Translations under genes and position numbers: made by a program
Origin: Plakobranchus ocellatus
Lineage: Eukaryota > Mollusca > Gastropoda > Plakobranchidae
NCBI GenBank assembly: GCA_019648995.1
Contig: BLXT01004995.1
Coordinates: 3,287,977-3,312,246 of the forward strand
Length of the DNA stretch: 24,270 bases
Direction: 5' to 3'
Notes under the pieces: generated by a model
Told to the model about the DNA's origin: nothing
Database searches by the model: none
What the model saw: the letters and a program-made list of their open reading frames with translations, nothing else
Shown here: piece by piece, positions 9,001 through 21,000 of the stretch
How the letters are laid out: each line of letters opens with the position of its first letter
Position numbering within the stretch: the stretch's first letter is position 1

Positions 9001-12000
9001 TATCAGTCATCAAACTGTACTATACTTAGTCTAAGATGGTGTAGTGGCCTAACACTTGGCTCAAATTGCCTCAGATTAGAGTTCAAAATCATGGGGCACC
9101 TTTATTTTTTTTGGTGGGGGAGTTCCGATTAAATTAATTTTTAAGCAATAGCAACAATATTGCTTTGTTTGACACTTTTCATCCCAGATAAAAAGTTAAC
9201 ATCAACTTAGGTAGACGATCTATGATAGTGCCCACCTAAAATCTGCAGTGACCCTTCTATTACAGGTTCAAGCCCCACTGCGGATCTCCTGGCCTGACAG
9301 AGGGCCTAAAAGCATGAAATAACCTTTTTCTAAATTGGCTTTGCACAAAAATCAATCCAAACTTATCATAGCGCAAAGAAGTGGATTCAATTGTAATAGA
9401 GCTGAAGACAAAGGTCATAATAAAAGTTTCAGCTTATCTAAATTTAGCAAAAAAATGAATATAGCTAAAAAACATTTTTGAATAATCTATCTCTAGATTT
9501 GTATCTGACACATAAAAAATAACCTGTATTTCTAGATTTGGATATGGTTTATAAAAAAGAATTTTTATGTCTAGATTTGGATTTGGATCTATCTTGTTAT
9601 TAGATTGAGGTTTGCCTCCAAAACTTCGATTACCAGAATTGAATAGTAAAAAAAAAGCAAATAAATAAAATGCTCTTACACATATGTTTGGTTGCCTTTG
9701 ATTCACCGTGTTCTGCAAAATTCAACACCTCTTGTCAATCACAGCAGAAAAACAAGGGTTATTCAAAAAGTTTTGAAGTGCAAAATTGCATCAAGATTCC
9801 CTGATTGAAAATAATTCAGGAACAGTAAAAAAATATTTACAATGTAAAAGGGTTTGGATCAAAATACACACATCACAGAAATTTCCAAGGATATACAGCT
9901 AGCCTTTCATTGCCTTATTTTGTATTATTGATTATGAAATACCCCTTTGTGTGCATAATCAGAAATCTTTTCCACCATAAAAGAGCTTTGATGTACAGAA
10001 ATATATTAATTACATACATTTTTTATGCAAAATAATTTGAGTCCCTTTCAGTGGAGATAGATGTCGTTGGCTATCTCCACAGAAATTTCCTTTAGGAGAG
10101 AACTGATCATTAAGAACATGTATTTTATGATTGTATGAAAGCTTAATTTTGGTTGCTATTTAACATTATCAAGACTTTCATACTTTCGAAATGATTTTGC
10201 GAGTTTTTAAAAAAAGGAAATACTGCATTTAGAACATATTTATAAATTTTACCATAAAAAATGACATTGTTTAATTAATTGGAGGTTAGTGTTTGGAATC
10301 ATTTAATTTTTTTCTTTTAAGTACCTATATAAATTGTTACATTTATCTTATGATTCCATGTGCGACATCTGCTCAGGCACTGATAACTATACATACATAT
10401 CAAAATGGGTTGTTTTTTTTTCCAGCTGTCGGCCTTGATACTTAAGCTCCTTCCAGAGGAGTGGCCTGATGCCATCCAGAATCTCATAACCACATTCCAA
10501 AATGAGGGGTTTGCCTCTTTGTCTGTAAGTGAAGTTGCTTTTTAAAGTATAGGTCTTGAAATTAAAGCTGATTAATTACATATTGCTCTTTACACATTTG
10601 AAATCAATTGTATAAATAACCTTTGTCTAAAAGCTGTGTGATGGTGAAAACTACGTTGAGATGTATGTTAAATTCTGTGTAAAGGTACAGGTGTTTTCAT
10701 TAAGAAGGAAAAAAAATTCCATTTTTCTCAAAATCCCATCTCTTTAGGACTGGTTTGAAGACATTTTGTTAAAAAGGTTCGGATGCATAGCACTAGCAGG
10801 AATTTTCCTAGCTCTTCAAAATTGCTGAATTCAGGACACTTTTTTTTTAAAATAAATTCCATTTTAAAACTGAATGTAGATTAATATGTGTTCCTTAGCT
10901 GCTTTGTGTTTTGCAAAAATTCTCATCATTTTAAGAAGATTTGAATCTGATTATCCATATCATCATCATCAAGTGCCTTGCTTGTAAGCGTTGGCAATCA
11001 TGTCCCTCCACAAATCCCTATCTTTGACGGCGGCCAGTATATCTGACACTTTTCCTGGTCCAAGCCATGTGGCCAGTCCATCCATTATCTTCTCCCTTTG
11101 TCTTCCTCTGCTTCTTTTTCCTTCAAACTTTCCTGTTGTTACCAAATGTTCCAGTTTTCCTCTTCTCATCATGTGGTCCAGAAAGGTGGCTTGACGTTTC
11201 CTTATAGTTCTGACCAGTGATCTTCTTTTATTAGCTTCATTCAGAACTCTCTCATTNNNNNNNNNNNNNNNNNNNNNNNNNNNNNNNNNNNNNNNNNNNN
11301 NNNNNNNNNNNNNNNNNNNNNNNNNNNNNNNNNNNNNNNNNNNNNNNNNNNNNNNNNNNNNNNNNNNNNNNNNNNNNNNNNNNNNNNNNNNNNNNNNNNN
11401 NNNNNNNNNNNNNNNNNNNNNNNNNNNNNNNNNNNNNNNNNNNNNNNNNNNNNNNNNNNNNNNNNNNNNNNNNNNNNNNNNNNNNNNNNNNNNNNNNNNN
11501 NNNNNNNNNNNNNNNNNNNNNNNNNNNNNNNNNNNNNNNNNNNNNNNNNNNNNNNNNNNNNNNNNNNNNNNNNNNNNNNNNNNNNNNNNNNNNNNNNNNN
11601 NNNNNNNNNNNNNNNNNNNNNNNNNNNNNNNNNNNNNNNNNNNNNNNNNNNNNNNNNNNNNNNNNNNNNNNNNNNNNNNNNNNNNNNNNNNNNNNNNNNN
11701 NNNNNNNNNNNNNNNNNNNNNNNNNNNNNNNNNNNNNNNNNNNNNNNNNNNNNNNNNNNNNNNNNNNNNNNNNNNNNCTCATCGCTGCAGTTTGTTCCCA
11801 GTACATGGTTTTTATTATTCTTAAGTCTTTTCCATCAATGTTAAGTTGTTTCAATTCCGTATATTATCTCATCACGGCGTACTCTGTCAAAAGCTTTGGT
11901 GCAATCAATGAAACACAGATATACATCTTTTTGTACTTCTAGGGCGTGTTCAATTAAGGTTCGCAGAATATATATTGCATTTGATGTTCCTTTATCTTCT

Positions 12001-15000
12001 ACAAATCACAAATCCGCACTGTTCTTCTGCTATTTCTGGTTTTTTTTGTTCCTTATTCTCAGCATTATGATCTTTAGCAGTATTTTGGTGATGTGACTCA
12101 TGAGGCTGATTGTTCTGGATTATCTATATAAAAAAATATATAATATGATTATCCATATAAAAACACTATTATGACCATTAGCTGTCTTTCCTGTAAGTGT
12201 TGGTGATGAAATATCTCCATTCTTCTTCATGGTTTGTAGCACGAATAACTGCCTCAAGAAAAGCAAAAAATTTGAGTTCATGTTTAATCTTCAAAGCATT
12301 TTACGGAGCGATACCACACTCTGTTTCAACTATTGTAAAGTATGTTACAAGATGTCATTGATGATCACTTATGATCACTCTATAAGAGGAGTTTGGATAC
12401 CTTGCAAAATTTACTGCATTTTTTGTTGGTCATTTTTATGGTTTGCTATGGCTTTGATTCGAGATAGATTACACATCAGTAATGTGTAAGTTTATGATTT
12501 TTTTATTATTTTTTTGTTGACTTTTTGTTTCTTTATCCCTAAATTAATATCCAGGCAAGTCTCTATTTTTATCTTTGGAGTGCACAATTTTGCTTTTTTT
12601 TTTCTGATTTCTGTTTAAATTTATTTAATCCATGATCACTGAAGAAATGTTCATATGTAGTTCTGTTAAAGATTTATGTAGATTTTTTCTATGAATAGTC
12701 ATACTGGTTTACATGTGGCATATAAGTTAATTGAGACATTGACATTGTTGAGACATCTTGCTTAAAGATTTATAATTTTTGCACGTGGTTTTCTTAATTT
12801 TTCTTTCTGCACATTCCTCTTGGCTTTAGACTGTGATCAGATGTCAAATCTTGCTTGAGATACTAACAGTTCTCCCAGAAGAGGTAAGGTTTACATCTCC
12901 ATGTCAGGATCTTTAGAGATTGACTTTAAAAAGGGAATGTGTGGGGGGGGGTATGTTAAAGTTTTTCTTTTTCTTCTTAAATATTTTATTTTTGGTTTGT
13001 TTATTTGTTAACTTTTCTTTGTCATTTCAAAATCCACTGCATGCAGAATGTTATAATCTTGTGTACTAAAGTTGTGTAAACAATCAAAGGCATTTATGCC
13101 TGAAAAGATGTTTCTGTGTTATTTCTACAGACATGTTAGCTGCTTCTGTGTGGAATTCAGTGTACTGACTTGGGCAGTAGAAGTAGTTTTTTTTCCCTCC
13201 TTTTTTTTTTTAAATCTCAAATCAAACATGTAGAGACAAAATGTAATGCCTTCTCAAATTCGTTCACACACATATCTGTAGTGGAAGACAATCTACAGTC
13301 ATGCATAAAGAGAGGCTAACATTTTTAGCCCCATCCAACCATTCTGTTTGCCATGTTGAACATCCTACTTACTCAAAGGAACCATTAGAAAAAAAAAAAA
13401 AAAAATTATGTTGAACCCGATGTATTGACAAGCAAGCCAAAAGAAAAAAATGATGTGGTGTTTACTCTAGTGGAAGTAATGGTGATTGTGAGCTCTCCTT
13501 ATCAAATTTCTTGCAAATATGATAAATGTGATATCTCTAGGAGCAGTCAGAATATTTGCATTTACCCTTTGTATTATCCAATTTAAATGCAGATGTTTCT
13601 GTAGACTGAAACCAGCAAATTTAGAAAGAAAAAAGAAAAACAACAAAAAAAAAAACCAACAAACAATAATGGAAAATCTCATGTGCAAAAAAGTTAGTAG
13701 TCAGTATAAAAGTTACTGTAAAGAAACCCTAAACTATTTAAAAGTAATCGTCAGCTGATAGAACTGAGGTTCATTTATAATTACTGAAACATCTTTTGAG
13801 CTCCCTTTTTTTCCCGATGATTTACTCTCATAAATGATTAGTATTCTGTTCTCTTTGTAAAAACTTCTGATATCATACACCTATTTTCTCCTTTTTTTTT
13901 TTTTGCTTTTTTGTCATAAATTTCCATAGTAAAGAGTAAAAGATTTAAATTTACATCTTTATCTGGATTGTCACCATCTCTTTCTTCACTGAGGGAAAGA
14001 AAAGTAGTTATAATTTTGATATTTCTATGAAATGTTTGCTCTTTATGAATCCCAGAAATTATGAGCCAAAAATAATTTGCATGTCATGTGACATCAATTG
14101 ACATTGTTTAAGTCCAAAGTAAATTTTAATAACATGGTCAACCGATTGCCATGTGTGGTTACAGAAGTTCTTTACTGCTTAACAGAGACTCCCATTTAAT
14201 GCTGTTAGTGTTAGGGCTAAAAGTGCAGTAATGCTCGATTGTCTATCAAAGAGAAGATGCACCAACTCAGGCTACACATGAGAGATCATCACAATTTTTC
14301 TTTGGTAAATAAAGGAAAGAATGTGCATCCGATTTCAAGTGAAATGCATATTTATTAAATGTACATTTAAAGCAGCCTTTTCTTTTTCATTATTAGTATT
14401 TTATTCATGTTGAAGCAAGCACAATAGTAGCTCTTGGGAAATCACCTTCTGTGAAATCGTCAAAGCCACTGTTCCTTTCTGTTAATTCAATGCTAATTAA
14501 AACAGCAAGCAGGTGTGAACACACAAACCATAAAAGCCTGGCCCTTGTAACTATAGAATAGGTTAGATGTAATGAATATGCTTATATTCCATAAAAACTT
14601 CCTTCTTTTTTTTTTTTTTTTTTTAAATATGGTAGAAAAAGTAGAAAATACATGAAGTAGAATATGGGCATAAAGCTAGTTCTTGATTTTGAAGTTAAAT
14701 TGACGTGAGCATGTTCTGATTTTGAAATGGACACATTTTTTTCTTTATCAAAACATGGGGCTCAGAATTAGAACTGCTTTTGAAATCGTTTTTAAATATT
14801 TATTATAATTGATATCTTCATGGGCACCAAAAGAATGTGTGCGTGTGGTTTTTTTTTTTTTTGTTCAATATTGAATATCTAAATCAATATCTTATTTGCG
14901 CACTCAGGAAGATTGCTTTAAAGAGAGTGGTGATGCAGGCAAAGATATTCGTGGTGTTTTCACTCAAAAAATTTGTCTTATAAACTTCGAATGCTTTATT

Positions 15001-18000
15001 AAAGTGGAGGTGGAAAAACAAAAGATGAATAATTTTGAATTTAAGTGATTGTGAGAAAGCAGGATTTTTAGGAAAGGTAGCTCAATTATATCAATCAAGA
15101 AAAAGTAATAATTTGAGAAAAATAAAAAAGGATATCCCATGTTTCCCCCACTGAAGTTGTAAAATTGTAATTACCATTTTCTATCCAGCTGATTTAAATT
15201 GTAGAAAATAGATCCAAATGTAACTTAGTCCTCAGTGCACATTTGTATTCTATTTCATATATCCAAACTTTCAACCAAAAATGAATCTGTGCTGTAGATT
15301 CCAAGACGATAAACCTTTGCACGTAGTCCCTGAATCTGGGATAATTTTTAAGCTTAAATATAAAACTATGGATAGCCAGATCTGTTGGTATGTGTTATTT
15401 AGAAGCAATATTTAAACTTCTTTTGTGTAGAGATGATAGTTATGTATTTATCTGGAACCTAGTTTATTGACTTGAGGGCAATTTTGTATTTTGGAAATGT
15501 TCCTCTTGCTTTAATTTCATTTGCAAATTAAAGAACTCAATAAGTCATTGTGTCTTACATATAGCACTTAAAAATTTCTTCTTAAATTGTATTTAGAGGC
15601 GCATCTTAATTCCTCACTTAGCTTTTAGTTCCATACCTTTACTTCCATACTATCCATATATATTTCATGGTTTAACTTCTTCATTTTTTTACCAGTATTC
15701 TTTTTTTTAGTAAGTTCTTCTTCCCCGTCTTCTCCTTTTAGTTTTTCAGCACAAATCTCACTCAGCTCAGGCGGACAGTCTTGCGTCACGAGCTTACTAA
15801 AGGACTTGAACATGGTAATCTAGCTTATTTGCCTTAACTCAATTAACAAGCTCTTTTACTCTGGTAATTGGTATGGGAAAAGTGAAACCAACTTTTTTTT
15901 TTACTTCAACATAATAATGTCAGGAAGTGAGAATCAATGCGTCTACTTTTTTCTTTGTTCATGAATCAGGTTGGATAGACTTCAAGATTATTGAGTGAAA
16001 AATGAGCTTAAAAAGACAACTACTTAAATTTAAAAGCATTTTAAAGTTAGTTTTGATTACGTGGAAAGATTGAAATCATAACAGCCTTAAACAATTTATG
16101 AATTTCAAAAAAACTGAATTCTCTTAATTTTTGGAAGAGACAGTGTAACAGCAGCTGTTCATGTGTAATTCCTTCTCCTTTCTTCACATGAATTGCTTTA
16201 CAATACAAGACTGCCAGCCCTAAAAAGTAATGAAAATTTATAAAACTCAATTTTTCTATGAGCTTGTCTTTTCGTCATTTGTATTAGTGTAGATGTAATC
16301 ATGTTTATGTGTACATAAGTCTCACGTTAGCTGTTGAAGACTATGTAGTTTTGTGTATTTGGATCTTAGCAATTGTGATGTTTATTTGTTGCAACAGGAG
16401 CTCCAGCTTTTGTAGTATTCATTACCTTCACAGTCATATGCTTCATATATATCTTTTTTATATAAGTCCCACAGGTTATAACAGTTTTTTTATGATCATA
16501 GTTGAATTAACATATTTTTTTTAAAATTTGCCCTAGTAGTCTTTTATTCATATATTTGGGGGTTTTCATTATTGAGCATTCTACTTTGTTTTATTATGAG
16601 TCATTAAGAAGTTGACTCTGTTATTTACTATGAAGCAATGCATGTTTTTTGTTTTGTTTTGTTTTGTTTTTTTGATCCATAGGATGTTCTTTAATCAGAC
16701 ATACAAAATTGCTTATGGGCAGTATGCATTTCTATGTTTGTGTTTTGCTTTCGCGTTTTTTTTTTATTTCAGCTTTTTAATGATTTTTTGTTTTGTTCTT
16801 GTTGTTTGGTTGTTTTGTTTTTTACTTTTCATGAAATGCTTGCAAATGTTCTTTGTAGAGCCTCTTATTTTATACTGAAGCTATTGTTTTTGTTTGGTTT
16901 TTTTTTTCCCTTATCTCTTCTGCAGTGATACCCCTACTTCAGAGTTTGCTTACAGACCAAAGCCCACTTGAGGTCTACCAGACAGCTCTGAGAGCATTTG
17001 CACGCTGGGTGGATTTTGGCCTTCCCATCAACAGAGCTGAAACAGTCATCCGCTTTGTATGTGTTCTGCCTACAATCTTTAGAGGGTTAATTTTTTTTTC
17101 AAGTGGACTCTGATACAGTTTTATTGGATATTTGAGATAAAGTTTTATTGGAACTTCGAATTATGAGTGACAAATCAATACTTTTTGTAAGAGAATATTT
17201 ACTGTTTTAAGTTCCAAAGTAAAAGTTATATGATGGAAAAACTAACACTTCATTTACTGAGTTGTAGTAGTTTATTGTTTTAGTTTTCATTTGTTAGGAT
17301 CTACATGTATGCCCATTTCAAATTTTGTATCTCTTCTACTTCAGCTTTTTCTTTCAAGCCCTCAAATGCGCAATAAAAATTTTTTACGGAAAAAGGTAGT
17401 TTTTAAATTTAAAAAGAAAAGACAATTCCATTTGTTTGGTAAATATGCTGATTTAAATATGTTCTGCATTTCTCACCAGCTATTCCAAGCTTTACGCAAT
17501 CCACAGTTGTTTGATATTGCTGTTGATGCACTAGTCAGTGTCTTTGCCCATCCTGAATCTTATAAGTGAGTGCAATGCAGATGTTTGTTTTTTGTTGTTC
17601 TGATTTTTTTAGGGGGAGGGGGGGGCAAGTGGGGGACCTACGTTTCTTATTAATATGTGGCTTAGTTTTAATTATTTTTTGCTGTCAAATAGTTAAATAT
17701 TATAATGATGGTACGATTATAAAAACATAAAAAACATGAATTTGTTCAACACTGTTGTAAAATGAAGCGTTTTTTGTTTTTTTTTTGCCCAGAAAGACAC
17801 AATTTTCTCCCTTTTTTTTTTGTTGTTGTTTTTTTAAACTTTTAAGGCAGTAATGTAGAATGAGTTTTAAAAAGATGAAGACATAAATATATTTTTCCTA
17901 AATTTTGGGGAGAGAAATGTATTTTTCCCAGTTAATTATATACATATGTGTTCAGTGCCTTTAACAGAGTTGAATTTGACGGTTGTTTCCCCAAATCAAT

Positions 18001-21000
18001 TTACTTACAGATATCCAGTCACAATTCAGAGGCTTTTGCCTGAAGTCTTGTCATTGCATGATATGTTCTCTCAGGCTGTAGTAGAGGAGGATAAGGTGAG
18101 AAACATTGCTTAAGAAGCGTGTCTATTTTTTTTTTTTTTTTTGATGAGGTTATCATATTCTTATCAGTAAGGGTTGTTTTTTTTTTCGTATAAAATCCTT
18201 GCAAATTTAAAATATGGTCAAATATTATTGTGATGGGCCATGGCTTAAAACATTTTTCTCACCTTTATTTTCTTATTGTTTAAGGCAAAATGCAGCAATT
18301 TGGACTATCATCTTTAAGGAATGTACTTTTGATCTCTCTTGTTTTAGAAGCTGTATGTTCATTTAATTGTTCTAAGACTGTGTAAATCTTTACAGAATTT
18401 TTAAGTTGAGAGATTTTTTAAAGGTTTTTACAGAATTTTTAAACATTGGATATTTTTTTTTTAACATTAAACAAAATTAAGGTTTCTTATGTAGTAAATA
18501 AAGTAGGCCTATTTTTCAAATTAAATATCTTTTTCAGGAAGTGTTTGAAGGCATTTGCAGAGTCATTGTGTCACTATGTGAAAACCATACCAAACTAATT
18601 GTAGATTCGGTACTTGGGCCAGAAGAAGTCAAGCAGAACACCATGTCTCTGCTGCAGATGATATTAGTAAGCTTTTTTTACTTTTTTACTTTCCTAAGAA
18701 TGAAAGATCTTTCAAGCCAGTATGTCATATTATAGTTAAAAAATATAAATATTTCTGTGTTCAAAAAAGCACAAACAGCAAGTAGGAATCCAAAATTATG
18801 GCGACAACAAAATCATAACTCTTAACCACACCACAATTTATTAGGCTGTAACACCAAACATAACAAATCACCATCCTAGAATATGCAGGACTCGCTGGAT
18901 TTTTTTGTATCAACAACCAAAAGTCTGATTGTATCATTGGTTGAATCTAGGATTTTGGGAATTTCCCATTTTATTGTCTTTCTTTTTCAATTCCTCACTT
19001 TTTTTCCACAAGCCTTTTTTCTTATCAATCTTCCACGCATCATGTCTCACAAATTGATACATTATAACTTCTCCATTACCTTCATCTCCACCAATATCAT
19101 GGTTTTTTTTATTATATTTTAAGCTAGTTTTTTATCATTTTGGTTTTGCTTAACATCTGCATGCATTTTCATTTCCCATTTTTTTTTCTTCTTTTCTTCC
19201 TGCTCTTTTTTTTTTTACTTTTTTTTGCCTCCTCTTCTTTCCCTCCTTTTCTTTTTTTTCTATATCATATTTTACCCCGCAAGTTTTTCTTTTAGATTTT
19301 TTTTCTTTGATTTTGTCCTTTTCCTCCTCAACTCTCTTTTCTGCCTTATTTTTTTTTTCTTCTTTTTTTGAGTATCTATATCAAAATATTAGAAATCTGG
19401 GTTTCTGAAAGATGCAGGTTAAAGTGTTTGTTTTTTTTTTTTCAATTTTTTTGAGAGTGAGTGTCTAGGTTGGACCCTTTTCAATTAGAAATGCTGATTT
19501 TTTTTTTTTTTTTTAGAAATGCTTTTGGTTTGAAATTTAAACCCTTCATCTTAAGTTTTGTATTTATATTTATCTTCAATTAACACCATGTCAAATTCAT
19601 GTTTTTTTCCTTTTTTTTAATAACGTATTGAGATAAACTTTTCAAATGCATTCCATGATAACTGCTCTAAATCATGAGTCCCAAAAATTCAAGCAGTAAA
19701 CTTTGAGCTTTGAGAATTTTCCAAAAATCATCAAAGTATTGGTTACTGTTCAACATGAGGACTTCGGCCATTGCAAAGCAGAAGTAAATACATTTTTCTG
19801 TGGGAATTGCATAATAGAATGCATGACATTACATGGATAATCAGGACGTTTCCTTTGTATCTCTTGCTAGGCATGCTCTGGTATACCTGGTTATTTCCCT
19901 GTAGATGAGAGCTGCAGTGACCAGACATTCTTGTTCTGGTACATGCTTCAGGTACACCTTTTTTTATTTTCAAGCAAAATTTCTTTAACCATCCCTGAAC
20001 TTCATTGTAACAATAAGTATTTTTTTCTTTGATTGCATTTGTCCTTACTTTACTTATCAGTAGAAATAGAGACCTGAGAGGAGTCAAATAGATTTTATGA
20101 CTGAACCCATAGCTTTGAACCTATTATCAATTTTATACTAAAAAATTCAGATACTTAATAAATATATGTTGAAAAATAGAATGTTATTAGATTCAAATAT
20201 GAATATGAGGAAATTATTTGTAACAATAATTGGTGTGCTCACATAAATTAATTATATCGGTAAACCAGTCTAGAATTAAAACTGTCTCATTGATTTACAG
20301 GATGAGTTGAGTGTAATCTCAGAGGAAGACCTTATGCCTCTTATGGAAGTATTCAAACCCATGTTCTTCTCCTTGGTGGATGTTCTTCAGCGTAAAGCAA
20401 GGTTTCCTCCTGATGCCGATTATGCTTCATGGTCATTAGGTGAACTTTGTTTCCTTTCAAGAGAACTTAAGCTGGCTTTTATGACACCATATGTTAAGAA
20501 TTTTTTTTCACAATAGTTATCACAGATTTCCCTAAATAGTGGGTCTAGATCCACTTGACATTGTGACGCCTTTATTCTACTTATTAATGCATATTTTGGA
20601 GCATATTATGACTTGTATACTTTCTTTTCACAGTTTTAATTATTTTTTTTTTAACCATTCAAATGGTTCAAGGTAACTTTTGAATTGCATTTTATTTCCC
20701 AATGTCGTCTTCTGTAACTTGTATCTATGTATATCTGTGTTAAAGACATGACTGGTAGATCTTCAGTATAACTCACTGCAAAATTAATAAGCATAGCGCT
20801 TGAGAAGCTAAATTTAGTTTTAATACTGCGTCTTCACATATAGTTGGCCTAATGTAATATTTTTTTATACATTTTCAACTGAAAATTTTTTTTCCAACCC
20901 ATAGGTCTAGATGCTAAAATGAAACAAACTAATGTTTATTCCACCAAATGCAAATGCCACTCTTGAGATTCCATGGCTTTTTGTTCAGCTATTGAAAGAA

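Noticed and set aside
9032..9106. Functional tRNA gene
   Set aside because: The A and B boxes are imperfect and no convincing anticodon and acceptor stems could be drawn; a SINE fragment fits better.
9434..9718. Minus-strand 94-codon frame with a 13-residue repeat
   Set aside because: The repeat is a 39-bp DNA tandem repeat that keeps frame by length alone; nothing else supports a protein.
11252..11854. 200-codon minus-strand open frame
   Set aside because: Most of it is the N gap. Only the first 25 codons are real, and they belong to the LINE relic.
12229..12489. 86-codon + strand frame in intron 5
   Set aside because: It has no motif, lies in AT-rich intron DNA and does not fit IPO13 between exons 5 and 6.
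14908..15047. Open stretch after CACTCAG as a candidate IPO13 exon 7
   Set aside because: Its translation (EDCFKESGDAGKDIRG...) does not match the expected segment. The correct exon was found at 15742-15814.
15625..15813. Minus-strand open frame of 62 codons
   Set aside because: It overlaps IPO13 exon 7 antisense. The + strand exon has correct splice sites, phase and homology, so the minus frame is a shadow.
16612..16928. Phe-rich frames that resemble membrane proteins
   Set aside because: They arise from the T-rich intron 7 and overlap the exon 8 polypyrimidine tract.
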